Assembly: GCA_030427485.1 (NCBI GenBank)
Contig: JAUICG010000005.1
Location: 124,001 to 188,000 of the forward strand
Source: Gammaproteobacteria bacterium
GTDB lineage: Bacteria; Pseudomonadota; Gammaproteobacteria; Pseudomonadales; Halieaceae
Reading direction: 5' to 3'
DNA length: 64,000 nt
Shown piece after piece: positions 18,121 through 26,831 of the stretch. Below the pieces are notes generated by a model. It was given only the letters and a program-made list of their open reading frames with translations. It did no database searches and was not told the DNA's origin. The number at the start of each line of letters is the position of its first letter. Positions within the stretch are counted from its first letter, which is position 1. The translations under genes were made by a program, and so were the position numbers.

Positions 18121-19140
18121 TTACACGGGTAGCTGCAAACCGACCTTGGAGCCGGCCCCCGCGACCTCCCGCACCAGCTTCGGCACCAGGTAACCGGGCA
18201 GCCGCTCGGTGAGTTCGGCCAGCAGTGCCAGCGCGCGCTGCTCGGGCACGTCGAAGTGCGCGGCGCCCTGCACCCTGTCCAGCAGGTGCAGGTAATAGGG
18301 CAGCGCGCCCGCGGCGAAGAGTTGCTGGCACAGGTCCAGTTGCGCCTGCAGGCTGTCATTGATGTCGGCCAGCAGCACCGCCTGGTTCAACACGGTGATG
18401 TCGCGACTGCGCAGCGCCGCCAGCGCGGCCGCGACGCCCGCGTCGATCTCCCGGGCGTGGTTGCAGTGGATCACCATCACCGTCTGCAGCCCGGGGTGCG
18501 TGATCGCGTCCAGCAGGGGGTCGGTGACGCGTTCGGGAATCACCACCGGCAGCCGGCTGTGAATGCGCAGGCGCCGCACATGCCCGATGGCCGCGACCTG
18601 TGCCACCAGTTCCCGCAGCTGTTCGTCCGTGGCCACCAGCGGGTCGCCGCCGCTCAGGATCACTTCCTCGATGCTGGTGTCCGCGGCGATAAGTTGCAGC
18701 GCCTCACGCCACTGCCGGCGGCTGTTCTGGTTGGCGCTGTAGGGAAAGTGGCGGCGGAAGCAGTAGCGGCAGTTCACCGCGCAGCCGCCGCTGACGATCA
18801 GCAGCACCCGGCCGTGGTACTTGTGGATGACGCCGCGGTGGGGAATGGCCGCGCCGTTCTCGCCCACCGGGTCGCGCAGGAAGCCCGGGACCTCGAGCAT
18901 CTCCCGCGAACTGGACAGCACCTGCAGCAGCAGCGGGTCGCGCGGGTCGCCGCGCCGCATGCGCTGCACGAAGCTGCGCGGCACCTTGAGCGCGAAGTCC
19001 TCGCCGGCGCCGGCGTCGTGGCCGACCGCCTGCGGGCTCAGCCCCAGCGTGCGCAGCAGTTCATCGCGCGAGGTAATCACGTCGCGCAGCTGCTGCTGCC
19101 AGTCGTCCCTGGCGTGGGCAAGTTGGATGGTGGTCGGCAC
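18121..19140 (-). CDS. epmB: EF-P beta-lysylation enzyme EpmB (lysine 2,3-aminomutase-like)
   Basis: Radical-SAM PLP enzyme that converts alpha-lysine to (R)-beta-lysine for modification of elongation factor P. The 339-residue product carries the cluster motif CAVNCRYC (C-x3-C-x2-C) followed by FRRHFPY, then VILSGGDPL, HSRLPVVIPERVT and YYLHLLDRVQGAAHFDV, all typical of the KamA/EpmB family. The GTG at 19140 gives VPTTIQLAHARDDWQQQL, the usual N-terminus. A much longer frame continues upstream but is antisense to the next gene and is not real. efp is not the divergent neighbour here; the intergenic space instead holds a copy of the inverted-repeat element. Confidence 0.92.
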   Translation of the reverse strand: MPTTIQLAHARDDWQQQLRDVITSRDELLRTLGLSPQAVGHDAGAGEDFALKVPRSFVQRMRRGDPRDPLLLQVLSSSREMLEVPGFLRDPVGENGAAIPHRGVIHKYHGRVLLIVSGGCAVNCRYCFRRHFPYSANQNSRRQWREALQLIAADTSIEEVILSGGDPLVATDEQLRELVAQVAAIGHVRRLRIHSRLPVVIPERVTDPLLDAITHPGLQTVMVIHCNHAREIDAGVAAALAALRSRDITVLNQAVLLADINDSLQAQLDLCQQLFAAGALPYYLHLLDRVQGAAHFDVPEQRALALLAELTERLPGYLVPKLVREVAGAGSKVGLQLPV

Positions 19141-19220
19141 GGCGGACCTCGGGCAGTGCGGGATTGGCGAGCCGCATTGTAGCAGTGAATCGCCGGGCAG
19201 TCTGACCCCCACGCGCGACG

Positions 19221-19431
19221 GTAGTGGCCCGGTTTGAAATTTCATTGCCCGAGCCTGGGAGCCAGGGTGGCGGTCGGGACACCGGAGCGCCGGCCGCGCC
19301 AAAAAGCGCACATCCTTGTGCAGGCGCGGCCGGCCAGGCTCGGGTGGCGACGTCCTGTCGCCACACGGTCCCGACCGCCACCCTGCCTCCCAGGCTCTCG
19401 ACACGCACCAAATTTCAAACCGGGCCACTAT
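19221..19431 (-). repeat. Intergenic inverted-repeat element, copy A
   Basis: The termini GTAGTGGCCCGGTTTGAA (from 19221) and TTCAAACCGGGCCAC (to 19428) are inverted. Inside them, 30-bp arms at 19251-19280 and 19368-19397 are near-perfect inverted complements. The shared core is present in the opposite orientation to the other three copies: the GTGGCGAC-AGGAC-GTCGCCAC hairpin is at 19344-19364 and AAAAAGCGCAC at 19301-19311. Unlike the others it has an additional inner GC-rich stem (19287-19300 with 19322-19335) around the small GCAC hairpin. It occupies the divergent gap between epmB and the glutamine-synthetase-like gene. Confidence 0.85.
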
Positions 19432-19548
19432 CCGCGGCACTGGTACACGGAACTGGCGCAAAGCCCTTGAACCGCGCTCTGATCTATTGCGATACTCGTA
19501 GCCTGTAAACTGACAAACAGCATTGACGGGCAGGTTGGGCGAGACGCC

Positions 19549-20898
19549 GTGGATTCGGACACGCAGGCGATTAAGGACTGGTTGCAGGAACACGGGATTT
19601 CCGAGGTGGAGTGCCTGGTGCCCGACATTACCGGCAATGCGCGCGGCAAGTTCGTGCCGGGCTCGCAATTCCTGTCGCGCGGAGAGCCGCGCCTGCCGGA
19701 AGGCATCCTGATCCAGTCGGTGACCGGGGAGTACTGCGACGAGCACTGGGACCTCGTCGAGCCGACCGACGCGGACATGCTCCTGAAGCCGGACGTCAAC
19801 ACCATGCGCCTGGTGCCTTGGGCGCGCGAGCCCACCGCCCAGATCATCCACGATTGCTACACGCAGTCCGGGGAGCCGCACCCGCTGTCCACGCGCAACG
19901 TGCTGCGCCGGGTGCTGGCTTTGTACGCGGAGCAGGGGCTGCAGCCGGTGGTCGCCCCGGAGGTCGAGTTTTTCCTGGTCGCGAAAAATGCCGACCCGGA
20001 CAATGAACTGTGCGCGCCCAGCGGCCGCTCCGGGCGGCTGGAGTCCTCGCGCCGCTCCTACAGTATCGACGCGGTGGCCGAGTTCGAGGATTTTGTCGAG
20101 GATATCTACGACTACGCGCAGGCGCAGAACCTGCAGGTCGGCTCGCTGATCCACGAGGACGGCGCCGCCCAGATGGAGATGAACTTCGAGCACGGCGATG
20201 CGATGAGCCTGGCGGACCAGGTGTTCGTGTTCAAGCGCACCGTGCGGGAAACGGCCCACAAGTACGGCATGTACGCCACGTTCATGGCCAAACCGATGCA
20301 GCGCGAGTGCGGCAGCGCCCTCCACATCCACCAGAGCGTGCTGCGCGCCGCCACCGGCGAGAGTATCTTCAGCGACGGAAAGGGCGGCTACACCGACACC
20401 TTCATGAGTTACATCGCCGGCCTGCAGCACTACACGCCGCAGTTGATCAGCCTGTACGCGCCCAACGTCAACTCCTACCGCCGCCTGGCGCCCGAGGTGG
20501 CCGCGCCGATCAATCTCGCCTGGGGCTTCGACAACCGCACCACGGGCTTTCGCGTGCCGCCCAGCCGCCCGGATGCCGTGCGCGTGGAAAACCGGTTCCC
20601 GGGGGCCGACGTCAACCCCTACCTGGCGTTCGCCGCCACGCTGGCCAGCGGTTACCTCGGCATGCAGCAGAAGCTGGTGCCCACTGAGCCGCACCGGGGC
20701 ACCGCCAACACCGAGAACGTGGAGGTGGTGCGCACGCTCGAGGAGGGGCTGCGGCACCTGCAGGATTCCTCCGAGGTGCGCGCGATATTTGGTGAACGCT
20801 TCCTGCGCGCTTACTGCGCGGTGAAGCGGCAGGAATTCGAGGAATTCAACCGGGTGATCAGTTCCTGGGAGCGGGAGCACCTGTTGTTGCAAGTCTGA
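19549..20898 (+). CDS. Glutamine synthetase family protein, probable gamma-glutamylputrescine synthetase
   Basis: A 449-residue ATP-dependent amide ligase of the glutamine synthetase fold. It has an N-terminal beta-grasp part (VECLVPDITGNARGKFVP) and the catalytic domain with APEVEFFL, HEDGAAQMEMNF, NSYRRL, NRTTGFRVP and VENRFPGADVNPYL. This variant set is typical of PuuA/SpuI-type enzymes that attach glutamate to putrescine or related amines rather than to ammonia. The start is a GTG at 19549. No other putrescine-pathway gene lies next to it, so the amine substrate is a prediction. Confidence 0.8.
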   Translation: MDSDTQAIKDWLQEHGISEVECLVPDITGNARGKFVPGSQFLSRGEPRLPEGILIQSVTGEYCDEHWDLVEPTDADMLLKPDVNTMRLVPWAREPTAQIIHDCYTQSGEPHPLSTRNVLRRVLALYAEQGLQPVVAPEVEFFLVAKNADPDNELCAPSGRSGRLESSRRSYSIDAVAEFEDFVEDIYDYAQAQNLQVGSLIHEDGAAQMEMNFEHGDAMSLADQVFVFKRTVRETAHKYGMYATFMAKPMQRECGSALHIHQSVLRAATGESIFSDGKGGYTDTFMSYIAGLQHYTPQLISLYAPNVNSYRRLAPEVAAPINLAWGFDNRTTGFRVPPSRPDAVRVENRFPGADVNPYLAFAATLASGYLGMQQKLVPTEPHRGTANTENVEVVRTLEEGLRHLQDSSEVRAIFGERFLRAYCAVKRQEFEEFNRVISSWEREHLLLQV

Positions 20899-21002
20899 AC
20901 ACCCTATACCCTTCTGCCGGATACCGCCGACCGCCTGCTGCTGCGCGTCGCCGGCGTTTTCATTGATCACAACACGGCCGGGCAGCGGCCAGAGGAAACG
21001 CG

Positions 21003-22085
21003 ATGTTCAGTACCGATGACTTGTGCAGTTTGCGATGGGACCCCGTCAGCGAAAAAGTGGAGGTGATCGACCAGACGCTGCTGCCCCATGCACTGCGTTG
21101 GTGCCATCTGGATTCCCTGCAGGCGTTTTGCCACGCGATAAGCACCATGCAGGTGCGCGGCGCGCCGCTGATCGGGATTACCGCCGCGTTCGGACTGGCG
21201 CACGCGCTGTCGGAGGACGCGTCCGATGAGCACCTCGCGCGGGCCGCCGCGACCCTGCTGGCGACGCGTCCCACCGCGGTGAACCTGCGCTGGGCACTGG
21301 AGGAAATCCGCGTCGCCGTGCGCCACCTGGCGCCCGCCGAGCGGGCCGGCGCCGCGCTGGAGAAAGCCTGCGCGCTGCGCGAGGAGGATATCGCGAACTG
21401 TGAACGCATCGGCGACAACGGGCTGCAATTGCTGCGCGCGCTGCCGACTGGTGATCGCCTCAATGTGATGACGCACTGCAACGCCGGCTGGCTTGCCGCC
21501 ATCCAGTGGGGCACCGCGCTGGCGCCCGTTTACAAGGCGCACGCCGCCGGCCTGCCGGTGCATGTGTGGGTGTCCGAGACGCGGCCGCGCAACCAGGGCA
21601 CCAACCTCACCGCGTGGGAGCTACAGCGCGCGGGCGTACCGTGCACCATCGTCGCGGACAACAGCTGCGGCCAGCTGATGCGGCAGGGCCGGGTGGACTG
21701 CGTGATCGTGGGCAGCGACCGCACCGCGGCCAATGGCGACGTCTGCAACAAGGTCGGGACCTACCTCAAGGCGCTGGCCGCGCAGGCCAGCAGCATCCCG
21801 TTCTACGTGGCGCTGCCGGAGTCGACCATTGACTGGGACTGCCCCGACGGCGAGCAGATTCCGATCGAGGAGCGGGATGCGGCGGAGGTGCTGAGTATCG
21901 CCGGGCTCGATGCCGGCGGTGAACTGCTGGAAGTCAACCTGGCGGCGGCGCACAGCCAGGCGCTCAATCCCGCGTTCGATGTCACACCGTCATGGCTGGT
22001 GCAGTCGCTGGTGACGGAGCACGGAAATTTCGCTGCCAGTGAAGAGGGATTGCAGAAACTGCGCGCCGTGGCGACCGGCGCCTGA
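21003..22085 (+). CDS. mtnA: S-methyl-5-thioribose-1-phosphate isomerase MtnA
   Basis: Methionine-salvage enzyme that isomerises 5-methylthioribose-1-phosphate to the ribulose form. The 360-residue protein has VRGAPLIGITAAFGLAHAL, THCNAGWLA, VSETRPRNQGTNLTAWEL, IVGSDRTAANGDVCNKVGTY and FYVALPESTIDW, the full motif series of the eIF-2B-alpha-like MtnA family. AGAGGAAA ahead of the ATG acts as ribosome-binding site. Other salvage genes are not adjacent. A hairpin terminator follows. Confidence 0.95.
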   Translation: MFSTDDLCSLRWDPVSEKVEVIDQTLLPHALRWCHLDSLQAFCHAISTMQVRGAPLIGITAAFGLAHALSEDASDEHLARAAATLLATRPTAVNLRWALEEIRVAVRHLAPAERAGAALEKACALREEDIANCERIGDNGLQLLRALPTGDRLNVMTHCNAGWLAAIQWGTALAPVYKAHAAGLPVHVWVSETRPRNQGTNLTAWELQRAGVPCTIVADNSCGQLMRQGRVDCVIVGSDRTAANGDVCNKVGTYLKALAAQASSIPFYVALPESTIDWDCPDGEQIPIEERDAAEVLSIAGLDAGGELLEVNLAAAHSQALNPAFDVTPSWLVQSLVTEHGNFAASEEGLQKLRAVATGA

Positions 22086-22097
22086 GAAGAGGAGAAA

Positions 22098-22115
22098 GCG
22101 GGGCTGACGCCCCGC
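22098..22115. terminator. Bidirectional hairpin between convergent genes
   Basis: A perfect 7-bp stem GCGGGGC/GCCCCGC with the loop TGAC lies between the mtnA stop and the convergent small gene. Read on the minus strand it is followed by TTTCTCCTC, so it is best suited to end the minus-strand gene; the plus side lacks a T-run. Confidence 0.6.
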
Positions 22116-22122
22116 GGCGGTA

Positions 22123-22344
22123 TCAATAATCGTCCAGCAGTAGTTCGTAGTCACCCAGCTCGTCGCGCAGGCGCTTCTGCTCCAACCGCTGTTCGGCCAG
22201 ACGGCGTTTCGCCACCAGGCGCTGTTTCTCCGAGGACATCGGTACCAGGTCCTGCAGCATCTCGTCAGAAATGTCTGCCAGGCCCGGTTCGAAATCATCA
22301 TCCAGCGGCTCAGGTGTCGAAGATTCCTGGTTACGTTCTCCCAT
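22123..22344 (-). CDS. PA3496-like small acidic protein
   Basis: A 73-residue soluble protein with an acidic N-terminal half (LDDDFEPGLADISDEML) and an arginine- and leucine-rich helical C-terminus (AKRRLAEQRLEQKRLRDELGDY). This layout recalls the small PA3496 family of pseudomonads, whose role is not well defined. The ATG at 22344 is preceded by an excellent Shine-Dalgarno sequence (GGGAGGTGATTT), so the gene is very probably translated. It converges on mtnA. Confidence 0.6.
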   Translation of the reverse strand: MGERNQESSTPEPLDDDFEPGLADISDEMLQDLVPMSSEKQRLVAKRRLAEQRLEQKRLRDELGDYELLLDDY

Positions 22345-22705
22345 AAATCACCTCCCGATGATCTAACTCAGCCAACAGCGTGCCGCAGTGTTTTCCACTG
22401 GACGCTTTCGGCGAGTAAATCAAAAATCCATACGTTGAACAACGAAATTCTTGTGAGTATTCCGCAAATAAATTAGGCAAAAAGTCCGGCGGCCCGCCGC
22501 CTTCCGTGGCTCTCCCTGCGCACCGAACTACGTCCCTGTAGAGTCCGTCCCTGGCATGGCGCAAGTGAGCGGGCCGCCGGAGTATTGATAAAGCAAAATC
22601 AGTGCCAGCTTTCGAACGCTGCACCGATGCCGCCTCGTCAGCACCTGTCCACCGCAGCCGAATGTCCGTGCCTGTTCATGATTGTTCGCTGCGTTGCGGA
22701 CATCG
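22345..22705. other. Non-coding stretch upstream of repeat copy B
   Basis: This 361-bp stretch between the PA3496-like gene and the inverted-repeat element holds no convincing gene, RNA or terminator. It must contain the promoter of the PA3496-like gene, but no clear -35/-10 pair stands out. Confidence 0.5.
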
Positions 22706-22887
22706 GAAGTGGTTCAGTTCGATACTCGATGATGGTCGAGAGCCTGAGTGGCGTTGGTACGGCCGGGACCGTGTGGCGACAGGACGTCGCCACCCGAGCC
22801 TGCACACGGACGTGCGCTTTTTGGCGTGTCCCGGCCGTACCAACGCCACTCGGGCTCGAACAGCCAGACTAGTAACCGAACCACTGT
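22706..22887 (+). repeat. Intergenic inverted-repeat element, copy B
   Basis: Arms at 22740-22769 and 22828-22857 are inverted complements with one G-T pair. They enclose the conserved core, including GTGGCGAC-AGGAC-GTCGCCAC (22773-22793) and a GCAC hairpin followed by GCGCTTTTTGG. Outer AGTGGTTCAG (22708) and CCGAACCACT (to 22885) are also inverted. The arm sequence is clearly different from copies A, C and D although the core is almost identical. It lies in the divergent gap before gcvT. Confidence 0.85.
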
Positions 22888-23009
22888 CCGGACACCACCG
22901 GCGTGCCGGTAAACCACACGCAAACAGCCCCGAGGACTTGCGACCCCAGGGGGGTCTGGTTAGAGTGGCGCATCGTTGCGACCACTGCCTACTAATTCGA
23001 GGAATCACC

Positions 23010-24119
23010 ATGACGCTGTTGCGCACGCCGCTGGATGCACTACACCGAGAGCTGGGCGCCAAGATGGTGCCGTTTGCCGGCTACGACATGCCGGTGCAGT
23101 ACGCTGCGGGCATCATCAAGGAGCACCTGCACACGCGGCAGGCGGCAGGTTTGTTCGACGTGTCCCACATGGGGCAGGTGCTGATCGAGGGGCCGGGCAG
23201 CGCGGCCATGCTCGAGAGCCTGGTGCCGGTGGACGTGGCCGCGCTCGCGCCCGGTCAGCAGAGCTATGCGCTGTTTACCACGGACAGCGGCGGCGTACTG
23301 GACGACCTGATCATCACGCGCTGGCGCGAGGAGCAGTTTTTCCTGGTGGTGAACGCCGCGTGCAAGGCGCAGGATATCGACCACCTGCGCGCGCACCTCG
23401 CGGGCCAGTCGCTGACGGTGCTGGAGGAGCAGGCGCTGCTCGCGCTGCAGGGTCCCGTCGCGCGCGAGGTGATGCGGGCGTTGTGTCCCGAGGCGGCGGC
23501 GCTGACGTTCATGCACGGCTGCGCGGCGCGCATCGACGGGGTCGAGGTCTACATCACCTGCTCGGGCTACACCGGCGAGGACGGCTTTGAGATCTCCGTG
23601 CCGGCCGCCGCCGCCGAGGCACTGGCGCGCCGCCTGCTGGCATTCGAGTCGGTGCAGCCGATTGGCCTCGGCGCCCGCGATTCGCTGCGGCTCGAGGCGG
23701 GCCTGTGCCTGTACGGCCATGAACTAACGACGGAGATCGACCCGGTGCAGGCCGGCCTGCTCTGGTCGATCAGCAAATCGCGCCGCGAAGACGGCGCGCG
23801 CGCGGGCGGTTTTCCGGGCGCGCCGGTGATTTTCGCGCGCATCGCCGACAAGCCGCCGCTGTGTCGCGTCGGCCTCACCGTGGACGGCAAGCGACCGGTG
23901 CGCGAGCAGCAGGCGGTGCTGGATGCGTCCGGCCGCCGGGTGGGCGAAATCTGCTCGGCCTGCTACGGCGCCAGCGTCGGCGGCCCGATCGCGATGGCCT
24001 ATGTGGAGCGAGCGCTGGGCCAGCCCGGCACGAAACTGCAGGTGGCGGTGCGCGACAAACAGGTGCCGGTGACGGTAACGGCGATGCCCTTCACTCCCCG
24101 GAACTACTTCCGGGGTTGA
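23010..24119 (+). CDS. gcvT: Glycine cleavage system T-protein (aminomethyltransferase) GcvT
   Basis: Transfers the methylene group from aminomethyl-lipoyl H-protein to tetrahydrofolate, releasing ammonia. The 369-residue protein shows KMVPFAGYDMPVQY, GLFDVSHMGQ, CSGYTGEDGFEI, GLGARDSLRLEAGLCLYGHEL and the C-terminal barrel ending in the usual PFTPRNYFR. The ATG at 23010 follows CGAGGAATC. gcvH and gcvP, often adjacent, are not here. The upstream region contains repeat copy B and no recognisable glycine riboswitch. The last 29 bp overlap the 3' end of the convergent batD-like gene. Confidence 0.95.
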   Translation: MTLLRTPLDALHRELGAKMVPFAGYDMPVQYAAGIIKEHLHTRQAAGLFDVSHMGQVLIEGPGSAAMLESLVPVDVAALAPGQQSYALFTTDSGGVLDDLIITRWREEQFFLVVNAACKAQDIDHLRAHLAGQSLTVLEEQALLALQGPVAREVMRALCPEAAALTFMHGCAARIDGVEVYITCSGYTGEDGFEISVPAAAAEALARRLLAFESVQPIGLGARDSLRLEAGLCLYGHELTTEIDPVQAGLLWSISKSRREDGARAGGFPGAPVIFARIADKPPLCRVGLTVDGKRPVREQQAVLDASGRRVGEICSACYGASVGGPIAMAYVERALGQPGTKLQVAVRDKQVPVTVTAMPFTPRNYFRG

Positions 24120-25176
24120 GCCGGGTGGCCAGCGCGGGCCTGAACAGGCCGCGCAGTCGATGCAGCAGCGCGGACAACTGCCCGCGCCAGCGCGCCACGG
24201 GCAGCCTGGGCAGCAGATACCTGGCCAGCAGTGTGCCGGCAATCATCAGTGCCAGGCCGGCGCCCGCCAGCAGCCACTGTCGCGGCGTGATCGCGATCCG
24301 GGCGGGAGTTGCCGGCGCCGCGGCTGCGCTACCCGCTACGTCGATGCGTGTTTCCGGCAGTGTCAGCAACGCCAGTTTGCCGGTATTGGTGTTCCACCAG
24401 TAGTAGTCGCGAGCCGGCAGCCGGTAGTGCCCCGGCTGCTCCACCACGTAGCTGATGCGCACGCTGCGACTGGCCAGGCTCTGCCCCCGGTTGTTGCTGT
24501 TGTCCAGCTTCGGGGGCGACGGATATGCACCGAGGCCGTCCTGCGGCTCGGCGTCATAGCCCGGGAGCATCATCGCCAGCACGTCCGTGGCCTCGAACCG
24601 CACCTCGTGCTCGAACGCATCCCCGACAACCAGCCCTTCGAGTGAGCGGTCGAAGCTCTGGCTGACGCTGAACGCCGGCGCCGCCACCCAGTGCTCCGCC
24701 TGTGCCAGGCTCTCGGGAACGGTCACGCGAAACTGCTGCGGCGGGCTGTGCAGCTCGCCCGCTATATTGCCCGCCTCCCCGGCATTCACCTGTACCTTCA
24801 GCGGCAGGCGGCCGATGGTGAAGTCGCCGGCGCGCTGCGGAAATACGTCCAGTGTCCAGCGTTGCACCACCCAGCTGTCGCCGTTGCGGGTCTCGCTGGC
24901 GTTGCTGGCGAACTGCTCGGTTTGCAGGATCACCAGGCCCGGCACCTCGGGAATACTGATCCGCGTGCCGCCGGTAAACCAGGTGTCGGTGGCGATCTCC
25001 AGCGTCAGCACCACGCGCTGCCCCGGCACGATACCGGTGCGCGGACTCAACGCGCTGTCGACCTGCAGGTGGCCGGCATCCTGCCACTCCCGCAGCGATG
25101 TGCCGGCACAGAGCGGGCTGAAGGCGAGCGTCCACGCCAGCAGGCAGAACCACAGGCCTCGCACCGCGGCGCTCAT
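24091..25176 (-). CDS. batD: BatD-like membrane protein of the Bat operon
   Basis: A 361-residue protein with a signal peptide (FCLLAWTLAFSPLCAG), a long extracytoplasmic beta-rich part (GQRVVLTLEIATDTWFTGGTRISIPEVPG, YVVEQPGHYRLPARDYYWWN) and one transmembrane helix near 300-320. This is the plan of BatD/oxygen-tolerance family proteins. The ATG at 25176 overlaps the stop of the preceding gene by 4 bp. It is the last gene of the moxR operon and overlaps gcvT at the 3' end. Its molecular role is not established; Bat proteins have been linked to stress tolerance. Confidence 0.8.
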   Translation of the reverse strand: MSAAVRGLWFCLLAWTLAFSPLCAGTSLREWQDAGHLQVDSALSPRTGIVPGQRVVLTLEIATDTWFTGGTRISIPEVPGLVILQTEQFASNASETRNGDSWVVQRWTLDVFPQRAGDFTIGRLPLKVQVNAGEAGNIAGELHSPPQQFRVTVPESLAQAEHWVAAPAFSVSQSFDRSLEGLVVGDAFEHEVRFEATDVLAMMLPGYDAEPQDGLGAYPSPPKLDNSNNRGQSLASRSVRISYVVEQPGHYRLPARDYYWWNTNTGKLALLTLPETRIDVAGSAAAAPATPARIAITPRQWLLAGAGLALMIAGTLLARYLLPRLPVARWRGQLSALLHRLRGLFRPALATRLNPGSSSGE

Positions 25177-26831
25177 TGGTCGCCCTCCGGCGCGGGCTGC
25201 GGCGCCGCTTCCCTGGCCTGCAGTTGCATCGCGAACTTGATCGCGAGGAACTGGGAGGGGTCCTGTTGCACGCCGCGCAGCCACATTTCGCTGGTGGCCG
25301 GGTCCTGCAGAATCTGCTCGGCGGTGAGCTGCGTGATCTTGGCGTCCTGCCAGACCACTTCATCCGCGCCCTGGGCGGGAACCGCGTCGTCGCTGCCCAG
25401 TTCCTTGTCCCCGCCACCGGTGCCGGCTTCCTGTTGCTGGCTCTCGCTGAGCCGGTTGATCTCCTCGATGATCGCCTGCACGCGGGCGCGGTTGGCGGCG
25501 GCGCCCGGGTAATCGGGGTGGCGCGCCAGCAGGCGGTCATAGCGGTTGACCGCGCGCACGTAGTCGCGCGCCTGGGCGCGCGCGTTGGCCTCGTTGAACA
25601 GCGCATCGTCGCTGTCGCTGCGGGAAAAATACTCGGCGGCGAGCAGGAACTGCTCGTCGTAGTAGTAGGCCATGCCTTTCCACATCGGGTCCGTGAAACT
25701 GGCCGCGGCGGCCGGATAGCGGCCCATCTGCATCAACAGGCGGCCCTGCTGGTCGCCGGTCAGCCACAGGTCGGCAAACCAGCGGCCGATGCCGGACGGC
25801 GCGCTGTCGGGGACGGTGTCCCCCTGCGCCAGCGCCGGCGGTGGCGCAACGCTCAACACCAGCGGCAGCAGCACGCTGGCCCAGGTCAGCGTCCAGCCTT
25901 TGCGGAACCACATCAGGAACAGGATCATCGCCGGAAACACCAGCGGGTAGCCGCTGTCCAGCCACGGCAGCGCACTGTCCTCCACCACCACGTAGTGGCT
26001 GTTGACGCGGCGATTGATCTGGCGGACGTCGGCGTCATCCACGGTCAGCGATACATACTCGCCATTCACCGCGGCCGCCAGTGACTGCAGCGCGGCTTTC
26101 TCCAGTGGGGCGACATCCGGGGTCTCCGCTTCGCTGCCCACCCCCTCCACCACCAGCTGGTGCGGGTGGCTCGCGAAGTAGGTCTCGAACGCCGCCTCGC
26201 TGTCGGCGCCGAGGCCGTCGGCGAACAGCACCACGGTGGCGGGGGCCAGGGTCCCGCGCAGAATGTCGTCGACCAGCGGCAGCGCGTACTCGGGAAACTT
26301 GCCGCTGCGCGGCATGGTGGACGGTTTGATCGCCGCCAGGTACTGGTTGAGGATGTCCTGGTCCGCGGTGAGCGACAGCACGGTGTGCGCGGTACCGGAG
26401 TACGCGACCAGCGCGGCCTGCTTGTCCGGCCGCAGCGCCAGCAGGTCGGCGATTTTCTGTTTCGCGCGTTGCAGGCGACTGGGTTGTACATCCCTCTGCT
26501 GCATCGAGTTGGAGGCATCCAGCAGTATCACCAGCGCCGCCTCGTCCTGGCTCAGCGGTGAGGGTTGCTGGCGCCAGCTGGGACCCATCACCAGCAGCAG
26601 CGCGAACAGCATGAACACCACGGAAAAATTGCGCGGGTTGAACCAGCGCGTTTCGAAGCGCTGCAGCCGCAGGTGCTGCAGCAGGTGCGGCGCGATGATG
26701 CCGCCGAACATGTCGCGGTCGGCGTGGCGACGGTTCTGCATCCACACCATGGCCAGCCAGGGAATCAGCAGCAGTCCCCATTCCGGGCGCAGGAAGTGGA
26801 AGTAGCGCAGTGCGTCGAGGTCAGGCAGCAT
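25173..26831 (-). CDS. BatB-BatC fusion: von Willebrand A domain plus TPR protein
   Basis: A 552-residue membrane protein. N-terminal transmembrane segments lead to a vWA domain with the MIDAS motif DASNSMQQRD (DxSxS) near residue 106. Another transmembrane pair lies near 303-345 (YPLVFPAMILFLMWF, SVLLPLVLSVAPPPALA). The C-terminal periplasmic part has tetratricopeptide-like helices (RYPAAAASF, AYYYDEQFLLAAEYF, ARDYVRAVNRYDRLLARHPDYPGAAANRARV) and a tail with acidic and glutamine-rich stretches. This corresponds to BatB joined to BatC in one chain, as seen in some proteobacteria. It overlaps batA by 11 bp. Confidence 0.82.
   Translation of the reverse strand: MLPDLDALRYFHFLRPEWGLLLIPWLAMVWMQNRRHADRDMFGGIIAPHLLQHLRLQRFETRWFNPRNFSVVFMLFALLLVMGPSWRQQPSPLSQDEAALVILLDASNSMQQRDVQPSRLQRAKQKIADLLALRPDKQAALVAYSGTAHTVLSLTADQDILNQYLAAIKPSTMPRSGKFPEYALPLVDDILRGTLAPATVVLFADGLGADSEAAFETYFASHPHQLVVEGVGSEAETPDVAPLEKAALQSLAAAVNGEYVSLTVDDADVRQINRRVNSHYVVVEDSALPWLDSGYPLVFPAMILFLMWFRKGWTLTWASVLLPLVLSVAPPPALAQGDTVPDSAPSGIGRWFADLWLTGDQQGRLLMQMGRYPAAAASFTDPMWKGMAYYYDEQFLLAAEYFSRSDSDDALFNEANARAQARDYVRAVNRYDRLLARHPDYPGAAANRARVQAIIEEINRLSESQQQEAGTGGGDKELGSDDAVPAQGADEVVWQDAKITQLTAEQILQDPATSEMWLRGVQQDPSQFLAIKFAMQLQAREAAPQPAPEGDQ

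Noticed and set aside
19141..20970. A long upstream extension of epmB giving a 949-codon frame
   Set aside because: The extension is antisense to the glutamine-synthetase-like gene and runs through repeat copy A; the family N-terminus begins at the GTG at 19140.
22735..22872. Short ORFs running through the repeat cores (shared VWRQDVATRA peptide)
   Set aside because: The shared peptide merely reflects the conserved DNA core; the frames have no ribosome-binding sites, differ in length and are interrupted differently in each copy.
22888..23009. A glycine riboswitch upstream of gcvT
   Set aside because: The stretch lacks the conserved glycine-aptamer blocks and cannot be folded into the expected tandem arrangement.
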